64,000 nucleotides of DNA from Rubrivivax sp. (lineage in GTDB: Bacteria > Pseudomonadota > Gammaproteobacteria > Burkholderiales > Burkholderiaceae_C), in assembly GCA_027487905.1 (NCBI GenBank), contig JAIYCR010000040.1, positions 150,041 to 214,040 of the forward strand, written 5' to 3'. The notes beneath the pieces were generated by a model. It was given only the letters and a program-made list of their open reading frames with translations. It was not told where the DNA came from and did no database searches. This document shows, in pieces, positions 8,741 to 18,363 of the stretch. The position numbers were made by a program, and so were the translations under genes. Position 1 is the stretch's first letter. Every line of letters begins with the position of its first letter.

Positions 8741-8743
8741 TTG
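8722..8743 (-). terminator. Candidate rplY transcription terminator hairpin
   Basis: CAACCCCGC at 8722-8730 pairs perfectly with GCGGGGTTG at 8735-8743 around a 4-base loop, 46 bases beyond the rplY stop. It is the strongest stem in the repeat array. On the minus strand it is followed by TTCGTTTGTG, a weak T-rich tail, so intrinsic termination is possible but not certain. Confidence 0.5.
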
Positions 8744-8788
8744 TGGCCCCAGCCGCACAGGCGCCGCAGCGCCCATGCCGGCGTGGCA

Positions 8789-9436
8789 TCACTTCTTGTT
8801 CTGCTTCTCGTCCTTCTTGGCCTTCTTGGCCGGGGCGGCCTTGACGGCCGGTGCCGGTGCCGCAGCGGCCTCTTCCTCGGGCGACAGCAGCGAGACGGAG
8901 ACGATCACCGGGTTGGGCTTGCCACCGGTGACCACCTTGAGGCCCTCGGCGAGCTTCAGGTCGTTCACGTGCAGGCTCTGGCCCTTGGTGAGGTTGCCCA
9001 GGTCCACGGTGATGGACTCGGGCAGCTGCGAGGCCAGGCACTGCACGCGCAGGTCGGTGGCCACGTGGTTCACCAGGCACTTGTCGGTCTTGACGGCCGG
9101 CGAGCTTTCCTCGTTGATGAAGTGCAGCGGCACGCGCTTGGTGATCTTGGTGGTCTCGTCCACGCGCTGGAAGTCGATGTGCAGCACCTGCAGCTTGTAC
9201 GGGTGCATCTGGTAGTCGCGCAGCAGCACGCGCTCGATCTTGCCGCCCAGTTCCATCTCGAGGATGGACGCGTGGAAGGCTTCCTTCTTCAGGGCGTGGA
9301 AGAGGGCGTTGTGGTCCAGCTCGATGTTGGCCGGGGTGCCCGCGCCGTAGACGATGCCGGGCACGCGGCCGGTGTTGCGCAGGCGGCGGCTCGCTCCGGT
9401 CCCCTGCAGATTGCGCTCGAAGGCGACGAATTTCAT
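8789..9436 (-). CDS. rplY: 50S ribosomal protein L25/general stress protein Ctc
   Basis: The 215-residue protein is the long CTC/TL5 form of L25, which binds 5S rRNA. The N-terminal L25 domain (about residues 1-95) includes [15 protein letters not shown]. The C-terminal beta domain (about 100-185) is followed by an Ala/Lys-rich tail. It lies 141 bases downstream of prs on the same strand, a common betaproteobacterial pairing, and is probably co-transcribed with it. Confidence 0.96.
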   Translation of the reverse strand: MKFVAFERNLQGTGASRRLRNTGRVPGIVYGAGTPANIELDHNALFHALKKEAFHASILEMELGGKIERVLLRDYQMHPYKLQVLHIDFQRVDETTKITKRVPLHFINEESSPAVKTDKCLVNHVATDLRVQCLASQLPESITVDLGNLTKGQSLHVNDLKLAEGLKVVTGGKPNPVIVSVSLLSPEEEAAAAPAPAVKAAPAKKAKKDEKQNKK

Positions 9437-9577
9437 GGCTCACTCCAATGGTTCCAGGGCCCGCGACCAGGCGCCTGGGGTGATGCGGCAACCGAAGGCT
9501 GCCGGACGGACCGGCACGACCGCAAGGCCGTGCTGGATGGGGATGGCGGGCGGCCAGGTGCCGCGCCTGCCGGCGGA

Positions 9578-10540
9578 TCAGAAGTTGTTGTTCTGCTCCG
9601 AGAAGAGGGAGGTCACCGACTCGCCGTCGGAGATGCGCCGGATGGTCTCGGCGAAGAGGAAGGCCACCGACAGCTGGCGCACCTTTGCGCAGCCCTGACC
9701 CTGGGCGTTCAGCGGGATGGTGTTGGTGATGACCACCTCGTCGAGCTGCGAGGCCTTGATGCGCTCGATGGCGGGGCCGGAGAACACCGGGTGCGTGCAG
9801 TAGGCGTAGACGCTGCGGGCGCCGCGCTCCTTGAGCACCTCGGCCGCCTTGGTCAGCGTGCCGGCGGTGTCGATCATGTCGTCCATGATCACGCAGTTGC
9901 GGCCGTCGATCTCGCCGATGACGTGCATCACCTCCGACACATTGGCCTTGGGCCGGCGCTTGTCGATGATGGCCAGGTCGCAGCCGAGCTGCTTGGCCAG
10001 CGCCCGGGCGCGCACCACGCCGCCCACGTCGGGCGACACCACGACCAGGTCTTCGTAGCGCTTGGAGTGCAGGTCGGCCAGCAGCACCGGGGACGCATAG
10101 ATGTTGTCCACCGGGATGTCGAAGAAGCCCTGGATCTGGTCGGCATGGAGATCCATGGTCAGCAGGCGTTCCACGCCCACCGCCTCGAGCATGTTGGCCA
10201 CCACCTTGGCGCTGATGGGCACCCGGGTGGAGCGCGGGCGGCGGTCCTGGCGGGCATAGCCGAAGTAGGGGATCACGGCGGTGACGCGGCGGGCCGAGGC
10301 CCGCTTGAGCGCGTCCACCATGATGCACAGCTCCATCAGGTTCTCGTTCGTCGGCGCGCAGGTGGGCTGGACGATGAAGATGTCGCGGGCGCGGACGTTC
10401 TGCTGGATTTCGACGTCCACCTCGCCATCGGAGAAGCGGCCGATCTTGGCGCGGCCGAGTTCGATGCCCAGGTGGGTGGCGATTTCCTGCGCAAGCGCCG
10501 GGTTGGCGTTGCCCGTGAAGAGCACGGTGTTGAACAGCAC
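9578..10540 (-). CDS. prs: Ribose-phosphate pyrophosphokinase
   Basis: This 320-residue enzyme makes PRPP from ribose 5-phosphate and ATP for nucleotide, histidine, tryptophan and NAD synthesis. Visible motifs are [10 protein letters not shown], the flexible-loop region [10 protein letters not shown], and the PRPP-binding loop [12 protein letters not shown] near residues 215-228. Length is standard. The start is GTG at 10540, supported by GGAGG five bases upstream. tRNA-Gln and ispE lie just upstream on the same strand. Confidence 0.97.
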   Translation of the reverse strand: MLFNTVLFTGNANPALAQEIATHLGIELGRAKIGRFSDGEVDVEIQQNVRARDIFIVQPTCAPTNENLMELCIMVDALKRASARRVTAVIPYFGYARQDRRPRSTRVPISAKVVANMLEAVGVERLLTMDLHADQIQGFFDIPVDNIYASPVLLADLHSKRYEDLVVVSPDVGGVVRARALAKQLGCDLAIIDKRRPKANVSEVMHVIGEIDGRNCVIMDDMIDTAGTLTKAAEVLKERGARSVYAYCTHPVFSGPAIERIKASQLDEVVITNTIPLNAQGQGCAKVRQLSVAFLFAETIRRISDGESVTSLFSEQNNNF

Positions 10541-10662
10541 GATTCCTCCGTCGAGGCCGTCTCAGCTCGCTCGGGAGCTCGTGGTGGCTGGAACCGGGGC
10601 CGGTGCGGTGCGAAGCCCGCGAGGGGCGGGAAGCTCAGCGTCGCGCGGTTCCCGGAATGAAC

Positions 10663-10739
10663 TGGCAGGGGAGGAAGGACTCGAACCCTCGCATGTCGGA
10701 ATCAAAATCCGATGCCTTAACCAACTTGGCGACTCCCCT
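10663..10739 (-). tRNA. tRNA-Gln (anticodon TTG)
   Basis: On the minus strand this is a 77-base cloverleaf with acceptor AGGGGAG pairing CTCCCCT, anticodon stem TCGGA/TCCGA, loop TTTTGAT (anticodon TTG), T-arm GAGGG-TTCGAGT-CCTTC, discriminator G and an encoded CCA. It closely resembles other bacterial tRNA-Gln sequences. It sits between ispE and prs. Confidence 0.97.
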
Positions 10740-10777
10740 ACACCGGTGAACGGCTTGCGCCGGCCACCTTCAAACTT

Positions 10778-11692
10778 TCAGTCCTCGACCCACTCCCGCA
10801 AGGGATGGAACGGCAGACTGCAACACACCCGGTACAGCCCGTTCAAGGGCAGGCCTTGCGGCACGGCCTGCGCGGTCTGTCCGGCAACCCTCGAGAATAC
10901 CGCGCTGCCCGAACCGGTCATGCGGCTGTTGCCGAAGGCTTTTTCCATCCACAGCAAGGACTGCGACACCTCGGGTTCGATGCGCTCGGCAACCGCCTGG
11001 AGGTCGTTGCGGCCAAAGCCGCAAGCCAGACCTTCAAGCGTTGTCTCGAACTTCATCTCGCCCGCAGGACCGGCGAATTCCTTGCCTGTCTCAGGAAAGC
11101 CCAAGAGTATAGCCCTGTGCGTGTCGCGAACCAAGTCCGGTGCGGTGAAGATCGCAACGGTGGGCAGGCTGGCCGCCGGTTTGAACACGGCGTAGCACTG
11201 CGGCGGCAGCGGCAGCGGCGTGATGCGCTCGCCGATGCCCTCGACCAACGCCGGGCGTCCTTCGATGAAGAAGGGCACGTCCGCGCCCAGGGGCAAGGCC
11301 AGGGCGGCAAGCTGGGAGCGGGTGAGGCCGGTCTTCCACAGGCGATTCAGGCCGATGAGCACGGTGGCGGCGTCCGAGCTGCCACCGCCCATCCCGGCCC
11401 CGGACGGCACTTGCTTGTCGATGCGGATCGTTGCCCCGAGGCGACAACCGGTGGCCTGTCGCAGGGTCCGGGCGGCCTTCAGGCACAGGTCGTCGGCCGG
11501 CAGCGGCACGCCCAGGTCCTCGCGCCGAAGTTCGCCGTCCTCGCGCAGCAGCAGGTCCAGGCGGTCGCACCAGTCGATGGGGACGAACGCCGACTGGAGC
11601 TCGTGGTAGCCGTCGGCTCGCCGTCCCACCACGTGCAGGAAGAGGTTGAGCTTGGCCGGGGCGGGAAGGTCGTGCAGGGCGAGCAGGGTCAT
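10778..11692 (-). CDS. ispE: 4-diphosphocytidyl-2-C-methyl-D-erythritol kinase
   Basis: This 304-residue GHMP kinase phosphorylates CDP-methylerythritol in the MEP isoprenoid pathway. The N-terminus [20 protein letters not shown] is the family signature, the ATP loop is [15 protein letters not shown] near residues 93-107, and the C-terminal MTGSGSAVF motif is present. Its ATG overlaps the lolB stop (ATGA), giving a coupled TPR-lolB-ispE operon, the usual betaproteobacterial order. Confidence 0.96.
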   Translation of the reverse strand: MTLLALHDLPAPAKLNLFLHVVGRRADGYHELQSAFVPIDWCDRLDLLLREDGELRREDLGVPLPADDLCLKAARTLRQATGCRLGATIRIDKQVPSGAGMGGGSSDAATVLIGLNRLWKTGLTRSQLAALALPLGADVPFFIEGRPALVEGIGERITPLPLPPQCYAVFKPAASLPTVAIFTAPDLVRDTHRAILLGFPETGKEFAGPAGEMKFETTLEGLACGFGRNDLQAVAERIEPEVSQSLLWMEKAFGNSRMTGSGSAVFSRVAGQTAQAVPQGLPLNGLYRVCCSLPFHPLREWVED

Positions 11693-12306
11693 GGTGCGGG
11701 GACGTCGAGCACGATGCGCAGTCGCACCGACGGGGCCGGGGCTTCTCGGCGGACGTCGATGCGTCCTTCGCCAAAGGCCCGCAGGTCGACCGACCAGCCG
11801 GCCTGGCGGAACCACCGGGCCCGTCCCGAGCCAGCCGTCGCCGCCTCCAGCGGCTCCAGCAGCTCGACCGGTGCGGCCGGCGACGCCCGCCCGCGCAGCC
11901 AGTCGGCCAGGGCCTGAAGCGGCAGCGGCTCGCCCAGCGCAGCCTCGGCCAGTGGATCGAGGGCCTCGAAGCTTCTCAGACCCTCGGCCGTTCGAAGTTC
12001 GGCCCGGCCCGGCTCCCAGCGGGCCTGCGCGACCTGGTTGCCCAGCGGCGTGCTCAGCTGCAGGCTGCCGCGCTGGGCGTCGCCCGTCCACTCGAAGGCC
12101 AGCGTGGCGCTGCGTGCGGCCGAGTCGGGCGTGGCCGCCACCGACAAGGCCAGCCGGCCCGACAGGGGCACGGGGGCCGGGATCGGCGCCGCAACGGGGG
12201 GCGCGGTGGCGCAGCCGCCGGCCAGGCCCGCCAGGGCCAGCGCGGCCAGGAAGCCTCGCAAGCTTGCTGGTGGACGGCCAAGCGCACGCGGGGCGCGGGG
12301 CGTCAA
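11689..12306 (-). CDS. lolB: Outer-membrane lipoprotein insertion protein LolB
   Basis: LolB receives lipoproteins from LolA and inserts them into the outer membrane. The chosen 205-residue product has a lipoprotein signal peptide ending in the lipobox LAGGC, followed by a Pro/Ala linker and a LolB-like beta domain ([30 protein letters not shown]). The start is TTG at 12306, overlapping the stop of the upstream TPR gene as TTGA; a longer reading frame exists but would run inside that gene. The 3' end overlaps ispE by four bases. Confidence 0.88.
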   Translation of the reverse strand: MTPRAPRALGRPPASLRGFLAALALAGLAGGCATAPPVAAPIPAPVPLSGRLALSVAATPDSAARSATLAFEWTGDAQRGSLQLSTPLGNQVAQARWEPGRAELRTAEGLRSFEALDPLAEAALGEPLPLQALADWLRGRASPAAPVELLEPLEAATAGSGRARWFRQAGWSVDLRAFGEGRIDVRREAPAPSVRLRIVLDVPAP

Positions 12307-14207
12307 AGCTCGACCTGCAGCCGGCGCAGCGTCTCGCGCAGCACCTCGTTGGCGGCGTCGCGTTGACGCGATTCGCGCCACACCCGCCGCGCTTCGTCCT
12401 GCTGCCCCTGCGCCCACAGCACTTCGCCCAGGTGGGCGCCGATCTCCACATCAGGCCGGGCCGCATAGGCCTGCCGAAGCAGGCGCAGCGCCTCTGCGCC
12501 GTTGCCCAGACGGAACTCGACCCAGCCCAGGCTGTCGGTGATGAAGGGCTCGCCGGGGGCCAGCTCCAGTGCGCGGCGGATGAGTTCGCGGGCCTCCGGC
12601 AGGCGGATGTTGCGATCGGCCAGGGTGTAGCCCAACGCGTTGTAGGCATGGTGGTGGTCGGGCTTGAGCGCGATCACCCGCCGCAGCAGCCGTTCCATCT
12701 CGTCCAGACGGCCGAGCTTCTCGGCCACCATGGACTGTTCGTAGAGCAGGTCGACATCGTCGGGGAAGGCCTGCACCGCCTGCTGCATCACCGACATCGC
12801 CTGTGGCCATTGCTTCAGGTCGCGCAGCAGCTGCGCCTCCGCGAGCAGCTTGGCGCGGCGGTCTTGCGGTTCGCGTTCGGGCGCCCGGCGGATCAGTTCG
12901 CGTGCCGCGTCAAGCTGCCCCTGTCGTGCCAGCAACGAGGCTCGACGCGCCTGCACCTCCAAGGCGCTGCCCGGGTTCTCGATCTTCTGCAGCCAGGTCT
13001 CGGCATCGGTGAAGCGCTGGTCCATCTCGGCCGCCTGGGCCAGGAGCAGGTAGGCCGTGGTCCGGCCCTCGGAGCGGCCCTGGGCATCGGCTTCGGCCAG
13101 CCGTTCGAGCGCAGGGGCGGCGTCCGCGGGCAGGGGGGGCGCGCTCGCCCGGTCGCCGGCGGGTGGCGGGGTGTCGGTGGTCGGTCCGGTCTGCGCATCG
13201 AGGTAGCGTTTCAGCGCCGCGGTGGCCTCCACCGGGTGTCGGAGCTCGAGGTGCAGCGCACCCAGGGTCAGCCAGGGCGCGGCCAGCGCAGGCTGGTCGC
13301 GGGTGATGGCCTCGAGCTGCGCGATGGCCTCGACATAGCGTTGCGCCGTGGCCAGCGAGCGGGCGTAGCCCAGCTGAACTGCCAGGCTCTGGGGCCTGGC
13401 GGCCAGGTGGCGCTTGACGATGGGTTCGGCATCGGCGCGGCCATTCAGCAGTTCCACCGCCACCAGGGCCGGGCCTTCGGCGCGTGCGTCCAGCGCGTGG
13501 GCCTGCTGGGCCAGCTGCAGCGCGCGGGCTTCGTCGCGCGCAGCCAGCCAGGCGCGAGCCATCGCCACCCGGGCTGCCACGCGGGTGGCAGGCGTCTCCA
13601 GCCACGGCTGGACGGTCTGCTCGACCCAGCCGGCAGCGGCCCGGGTGTCCTGCACATTGCCGAAGAAGCGTGGCACCAGCCCGATCAGCTCGGCCTGGTC
13701 GGCCGCAGGCGCCAGCGCGATCAAGGCGCGCAGCGGCTCGACGGCTTCGGCGGGGCGGTTCAGCGCGATGAGCAGCTGCGCGAGATTGCGCTGCGCCTCC
13801 ACCGATCGCGGATGCGCGGTGCGCCAGGCCCGGATCGCGGTGAGCGCCTGGTCGCCGGCGCGCGACTGCAGCGCGATCTCGGTCGCGCGGCGATAAAGGC
13901 TCTCGTCACCCGTTCGACGCGCCGCGTCGAGGATGAGCTCGTAGGCCGCACGGGGGTCGCCTTCGCCGATCTGCATCTCGCCGATCAGCAGCTGATAGAA
14001 CAAGGGGGCGTTGAGGCTGGACGCGGGGTTCGCGGGTGCTGCGGCCGGCGACGCCGCTGCGGCCGTCGAAGGTCGCGGCGAAGCCCCGGTGGCGGGCGGG
14101 GGCGCCGACACCGCGGCGCCGGCCGACATCAACAGGCCCGCCGCCCAGGCCAGCGTCCGTCGTGCACGCCTGGAAGGCAGGGTCAACGGCAAACGCGCAG
14201 CGGGCAT
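12303..14207 (-). CDS. Secreted tetratricopeptide repeat protein
   Basis: This 634-residue protein has an N-terminal signal-like segment ([18 protein letters not shown]), an Ala/Pro linker to about residue 60, and TPR-type helical repeats through the rest. The clearest repeats are near the C-terminus ([40 protein letters not shown]). It is the protein usually found next to lolB-ispE in betaproteobacteria and is probably a periplasmic or outer-membrane scaffold. No catalytic motif is seen. Its start is 57 bases from the divergent mutM start, so the two share a short promoter region. Confidence 0.88.
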   Translation of the reverse strand: MPAARLPLTLPSRRARRTLAWAAGLLMSAGAAVSAPPPATGASPRPSTAAAASPAAAPANPASSLNAPLFYQLLIGEMQIGEGDPRAAYELILDAARRTGDESLYRRATEIALQSRAGDQALTAIRAWRTAHPRSVEAQRNLAQLLIALNRPAEAVEPLRALIALAPAADQAELIGLVPRFFGNVQDTRAAAGWVEQTVQPWLETPATRVAARVAMARAWLAARDEARALQLAQQAHALDARAEGPALVAVELLNGRADAEPIVKRHLAARPQSLAVQLGYARSLATAQRYVEAIAQLEAITRDQPALAAPWLTLGALHLELRHPVEATAALKRYLDAQTGPTTDTPPPAGDRASAPPLPADAAPALERLAEADAQGRSEGRTTAYLLLAQAAEMDQRFTDAETWLQKIENPGSALEVQARRASLLARQGQLDAARELIRRAPEREPQDRRAKLLAEAQLLRDLKQWPQAMSVMQQAVQAFPDDVDLLYEQSMVAEKLGRLDEMERLLRRVIALKPDHHHAYNALGYTLADRNIRLPEARELIRRALELAPGEPFITDSLGWVEFRLGNGAEALRLLRQAYAARPDVEIGAHLGEVLWAQGQQDEARRVWRESRQRDAANEVLRETLRRLQVEL

Positions 14208-14264
14208 CGGAGGCTCCAGACCATCTCCGATCGATTCTATGGGGTGGGTCGCACAATCCCGCCC
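14208..14264. promoter_or_regulatory. Divergent promoter region between the TPR gene and mutM
   Basis: These 57 bases must contain the start signals for both genes. A GATTCTATGG stretch around 14233-14242 is the only AT-leaning segment and could hold a -10 element for mutM, but no convincing -35 pairs with it. Confidence 0.35.
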
Positions 14265-15083
14265 ATGCCTGAATTGCCTGAAGTCGAGGTCGCCCGCCTG
14301 AGCTTTGCCGATGTCGCCGCGGGTGCGCGGGTCACCGACGTGGTGCTGGGAAAGCCCTTGCGCTGGCCGCTGGGTTGCGAGCCGGCCCGTCTGGTGGGCG
14401 CCCACCTCGGCGTGGCGCAGCGGCGCGGCAAGTACCTGTGGCTGCCGGTCGGACCGGGGGGGCTGCTGCTGCACCTGGGCATGTCGGGAAGCCTGCGCTG
14501 GCTGGCGCCGCAGGCTCCGCCGCGCCAGGCGCACGACCATTTCGAGCTGCACACCGACCGCGGCGTGCTGCGCCTGACCGATCCGCGGCGCTTCGGCGCG
14601 GTGGTGTGGTCGGAGTCGCGAGAGGCGGGCATGGCCGCGCGGCTGCTGGCCGGCCTGGGTGTCGAGCCGCTGGAGCCGGGCTTTGACGGCCCCTACCTGC
14701 ACGCGGCGCTGCAGCAGCGCCGCTCGGCGGTGAAGACGGTGCTGCTGGCGGGCGACGTGGTGGTCGGCGCGGGCAACATCTACGCCTGCGAGGCCCTGTT
14801 CGCCGCCGGGATCGACCCGCGGACCCGAAGCGACCGCATCAGCCGCCCGCGGGCGGCGCGGCTGGCGCTGGCCATCCGCGAGGTGCTGGCGCGGGCGCTG
14901 ACGCTGGGCGGTTCCACCCTGCGGGACTTCCGCGACGCGCACGGCATGGCCGGCGCCTTCCAGGAGCAAGCCAAGGTGTATGGGCGTGCGGGCCAGGCCT
15001 GCACCGCCTGCACTTCGACGGTGCGCCGCATCGTCCAGGCCCAGCGGTCCACCTTCTTCTGCCCGACCTGCCAGCGTCGCTAG
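14265..15083 (+). CDS. mutM: Formamidopyrimidine-DNA glycosylase (Fpg)
   Basis: This 272-residue enzyme excises 8-oxoguanine and other oxidised purines and nicks the DNA. The mature N-terminus PELPEVEV supplies the catalytic proline and glutamate, the RRGKYLWL segment holds the conserved lysine, and [10 protein letters not shown] is present. The C-terminal zinc finger is intact: CTAC and CPTC pairs flank the [14 protein letters not shown] segment. mutY, the other arm of the 8-oxoguanine (GO) system, lies two genes downstream. Confidence 0.97.
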   Translation: MPELPEVEVARLSFADVAAGARVTDVVLGKPLRWPLGCEPARLVGAHLGVAQRRGKYLWLPVGPGGLLLHLGMSGSLRWLAPQAPPRQAHDHFELHTDRGVLRLTDPRRFGAVVWSESREAGMAARLLAGLGVEPLEPGFDGPYLHAALQQRRSAVKTVLLAGDVVVGAGNIYACEALFAAGIDPRTRSDRISRPRAARLALAIREVLARALTLGGSTLRDFRDAHGMAGAFQEQAKVYGRAGQACTACTSTVRRIVQAQRSTFFCPTCQRR

Positions 15084-15299
15084 GCTGCAACTTCACCCGC
15101 CGGTGCCCCGGCCTGCTGGTGAGCAAGTGTTTCGGCAGCGCCGGGTGTGCGGATTTGCCGCTGACCAGGCACTAGCATCCGTTGCGCGCGGATAGCCTCT
15201 CGCGGCCCGGGTTCGCCGTTTCCTTCCCTGTCCCAGCCCGGCTTGCCGCCCCCTTGCACCCGCTTGTCCGCCCGCCCTGTCCGCCCCGCCCGTTCCGCC

Positions 15300-17282
15300 A
15301 TGACCACTGCGTTCACCGACAGCTTCGACCAGTTGCTGGGCTGGCGTCGTGCCGTGGAGGGCCGCGCCGACGACTGGCTGCGCTGGCTGACCGACCATGA
15401 CCTGGCCGACGAGGCCAGCGCCGCACGCCTGCGGTCGCTGCGCGAACGGCTGGCCGACGAGAAGCTCACCGTGGCCTTCGTCGCGGAGTTCTCCCGCGGC
15501 AAGTCCGAGCTCATCAACGCCATCTTCTTCGCCGACACCGGCCAGCGCATCCTGCCGGCCACGCCGGGACGCACGACGATGAGTCCGGTGGAGCTCGGCT
15601 GCTGGCGCGACGAGCCGCCGCAGATGTCCATGCTGCCCATCGACACCCGGCTGGATGCGCGCACGCTGGCCGACTGGCGCCGCGTGCCCGAGCGCTGGGC
15701 CCGCGTGGCGCTGTCGCCCCACCAGCCGCGCCAGTTGGCCGAGGCGCTGGCCGAGGTCAAGCGGACCGAGCGGGTGGATGTCGACATGGCCCGGCGCCTG
15801 GGCTTCTGGGACGATGCCACGCCCGAGGACAACCCACCGGTGGACGCCCAGGGCCGGGTGGAGATTCCGGCCTGGCGGCATGTGCGCATCAACTACCCGC
15901 ACCCGCTGCTCGAGCAGGGCCTGGTGGTGCTGGACACGCCGGGGCTGAACGCCATCGGTGCGGAGCCCGAGCTGACGCTGAACCTGCTGCCTTCAGCACA
16001 CGCGACGGTGTTCATCCTCGCCGCCGATACCGGCGTCACCCGGTCGGACCTCGCCATCTGGCGCGATCACCTGGGCATGAACGACAGCGCTCGCTATGTG
16101 GTGCTGAACAAGATCGACACGCTGGCCGACCCGATGGCCAGCCCGCATGAGGTGGCGCTTCAGATCGAGGCGCAACGCCAGGCCACCGCGCAGACGCTGC
16201 AGGTTCCGGCCGAGCGCGTGTTCCCGATGTCGGCGCGCCAGGCGCTGGCGGGCCGGGTGGGTCGGGTGGAGTCGCTCGATGCGGCCAGCGGCCTGCAGGC
16301 GCTGGAGCGTGCACTGCGTGAAGACCTGCTGCCCCGGCGGCGCGAGGTGCTCGAGCGTGCGGTGCTCGGCGATGTCCGCGAGGTGTCGGTGCAGGTGGAT
16401 CGCCGCCTGGCCGACCGTCGCCGCCAGCTGGCCGAGCAGATGCTCGAGCTGCGCGGACTGCGCGGCAAGAGCAGCGCCAAGGTGCGCCTGATGCTCAAGC
16501 GGGTCAACGACGAGACGGTCGAGTTCGAACGCTGCACCGCGCGCCTGCAGGCGCTGCGCATGGTTCAGGGCCGGATGCTCAAGGATGCGCTGTCGCCGCT
16601 GTCCGGCGAGCGGCTGCGGCTCGAGTTCACCCGGCTGCAGACCGACCTCAAGGCCTCGCTGCTCAAGCTGGGCGGGCGCCGGGCCTTCGCGGCCCTGTGC
16701 GAGCGCCTGCGCGACAGGCTCCGGCTGTCCCAGCAACGCGGCCTGGAGGTGCGCAGCATGCTGGAGGCGTCCTTCGCGCAGCTCAATGCCGAATACGGCT
16801 TCGCGCTCGCGCTGGGCGACAACCCGTCGCTCGACGCCGCGCTGGCGGAGATCGACCTCATCGAGCGCAGCTACGCCCACTACCTTGGTCTCGGCCATGC
16901 CATCCGGCTGTCCAACGAGGCCTTCATGGAGCAGTTCAGGCGCATGCTGCTGTCCAAGCTCGGGCTGGTGTTCGAGTCGGTGTCCAGCGACCTGGAGACC
17001 TGGAGCCGGGCGGCATCCTCCCAGGTGGAAGCCCAGCTGCGCGAGCGCCGCGCGGCTTTCCGCCGCCGCCGGGAATCGCTCGAACGCATACAGACCGCAG
17101 CCGGCGAACTCGACACCCGGCTGGGCGAGCTCGAAGCCAGCGAGCGCCACCTGCAGACCCTCGGCACCGAAGGCCAGCGGCTGGCTGCGCGCCTGCGCGA
17201 CGAGGCGCGGCTGCAGGGCTCGGTCGAGCCCGAAGGCGCGACGACCGACCTGCAGCCACCGCTGCGCGCGGCTTCGGGCTGA
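15300..17282 (+). CDS. Dynamin-like GTPase
   Basis: This 660-residue protein has an N-terminal GTPase domain with a P-loop (FVAEFSRGKSELINAIFF, residues about 58-75), a switch region PATPGRTTMSP, G3 DTPGLN and G4 NKID. Long helical segments rich in Arg/Glu follow (about residues 350-640), as in bacterial dynamin-like stalks. The P-loop starts with Ala rather than Gly, as is usual for this family. No transmembrane helix is obvious. Membrane remodelling is a family-level inference. It lies between mutM and mutY with a 216-base leader. Confidence 0.82.
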   Translation: MTTAFTDSFDQLLGWRRAVEGRADDWLRWLTDHDLADEASAARLRSLRERLADEKLTVAFVAEFSRGKSELINAIFFADTGQRILPATPGRTTMSPVELGCWRDEPPQMSMLPIDTRLDARTLADWRRVPERWARVALSPHQPRQLAEALAEVKRTERVDVDMARRLGFWDDATPEDNPPVDAQGRVEIPAWRHVRINYPHPLLEQGLVVLDTPGLNAIGAEPELTLNLLPSAHATVFILAADTGVTRSDLAIWRDHLGMNDSARYVVLNKIDTLADPMASPHEVALQIEAQRQATAQTLQVPAERVFPMSARQALAGRVGRVESLDAASGLQALERALREDLLPRRREVLERAVLGDVREVSVQVDRRLADRRRQLAEQMLELRGLRGKSSAKVRLMLKRVNDETVEFERCTARLQALRMVQGRMLKDALSPLSGERLRLEFTRLQTDLKASLLKLGGRRAFAALCERLRDRLRLSQQRGLEVRSMLEASFAQLNAEYGFALALGDNPSLDAALAEIDLIERSYAHYLGLGHAIRLSNEAFMEQFRRMLLSKLGLVFESVSSDLETWSRAASSQVEAQLRERRAAFRRRRESLERIQTAAGELDTRLGELEASERHLQTLGTEGQRLAARLRDEARLQGSVEPEGATTDLQPPLRAASG

Positions 17283-17352
17283 GGTGGTCGAGCCGATCGT
17301 GGGCAGCGGCGAGCTGCCCGATGTGGCCACGCCGCTGATCCGCTGGCAGCGC

Positions 17353-17355
17353 TAG
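17353..17355 (+). other. mutY: In-frame amber codon interrupting the mutY N-terminus
   Basis: In the mutY frame the DNA reads LIRWQR, then TAG, then RGRHGLPWQ. Intact MutY proteins of related bacteria have one residue, commonly Arg or Gln, at this point in the WQRxxGRHxLPWQ motif, so a single CAG to TAG change would explain it. The natural start probably lay at GTG 17323 or GTG 17284. Confidence 0.8.
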
Positions 17356-17382
17356 CGCGGGCGCCACGGCCTGCCCTGGCAG

Positions 17383-18363
17383 GTGCGCGACCCTTACCGG
17401 GTCTGGCTGTCCGAGGTGATGCTGCAGCAGACGCAGGTGACCACGGTGCTCGACTACTACCCGCGCTTCCTGCAGCGTTTCCCCGATGTGGCCGCGCTCG
17501 CCGCCGCGCCCCTGGACGAGGTGCTGGCGATGTGGAGCGGGCTGGGCTACTACAGCCGCGCACGCAACCTGTGGCGATGCGCGCAGGCCGTCATGGCGCA
17601 ACACGCCGGCCGCTTTCCCGGTTCGGCCGAGGTGCTGGCCACGCTGCCGGGCATCGGCCGCTCCACGGCCGCGGCGATCGCGGCCTTCTGCCATGGCGAG
17701 CGGGTGGCGATCCTGGACGGCAACGTGCGGCGGGTGCTGACCCGCCTCCTTGCCTTCGACGAAGACCCGATGCAGCCCGGGCCGCAGCGTCGGCTGTGGG
17801 CGCTGGCCGAAGCGCTGCTGCCCCCTGCGGGTGGCGACGCCGCCATGCAGGCCTACACCCAGGGGCTGATGGACCTGGGGGCCACGGTGTGCCTGCCCCG
17901 CAAGCCGCGCTGCACCGACTGCCCGCTCCGCGCCGATTGCCGGGCCGCGCGCAGCGACGACCCCTCGGCCTGGCCCGTGCGCCGCGCCCGGCCGGTCCGC
18001 AGGCGGATGGACTCCATCCTCGTGTGGCTGTGGCGCGAGGGCTCCGTCTGGCTGGAGCGCCGGCCTGACCAGGGCGTCTGGGCCGGCCTCTGGACGCTGC
18101 CGAGCTTCGACGATGAAGCCCAGGTTCAGGCCGCTTTTGCCGAGTCCAACCTGGATTGGCGGGTGCTTCCCGCGCGGCTGCATGTGCTGACCCACCGCGA
18201 CTGGTGGCTCCAGCCCTGGGTGGCCGATTGGACCGGCAGCGGCAACCCCCCGGGCGGCGGGCGGTGGTGCTCGATTGACGAGGCCCTGCAGCTGGGCCTG
18301 CCTGCACCGATCCGGGCCTGGCTTCAGTCGCCCGAATCGAGCACGCCACGCCCGCGGAGGTAG
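17383..18363 (+). CDS. mutY: Adenine DNA glycosylase MutY, N-terminus lost to an upstream stop
   Basis: MutY removes adenine mispaired with 8-oxoguanine. From the first in-frame start after the amber codon (GTG 17383) the product would be 326 residues. It keeps the catalytic Glu in WLSEVMLQQTQV, the helix-hairpin-helix LPGIGRSTAAAI, the catalytic Asp in ILDGNVRRVLTR and the four-cysteine FeS loop (C-x6-C-x2-C-x5-C). The C-terminal NUDIX-like domain is also present. About 20 residues including GRHGLPWQ are encoded upstream across the TAG at 17353. There is no clear ribosome site for GTG 17383, so function is uncertain. The last 40 bases overlap the convergent LON-domain gene. Confidence 0.8.
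   Translation: MRDPYRVWLSEVMLQQTQVTTVLDYYPRFLQRFPDVAALAAAPLDEVLAMWSGLGYYSRARNLWRCAQAVMAQHAGRFPGSAEVLATLPGIGRSTAAAIAAFCHGERVAILDGNVRRVLTRLLAFDEDPMQPGPQRRLWALAEALLPPAGGDAAMQAYTQGLMDLGATVCLPRKPRCTDCPLRADCRAARSDDPSAWPVRRARPVRRRMDSILVWLWREGSVWLERRPDQGVWAGLWTLPSFDDEAQVQAAFAESNLDWRVLPARLHVLTHRDWWLQPWVADWTGSGNPPGGGRWCSIDEALQLGLPAPIRAWLQSPESSTPRPRR

Noticed and set aside
8649..10328. Very long open frame antisense to and overlapping rplY/prs
   Set aside because: Its translation is Arg/Pro/Gly-rich with no recognisable domain, and the real genes in the other frame match families over their full length; it is a high-GC shadow.
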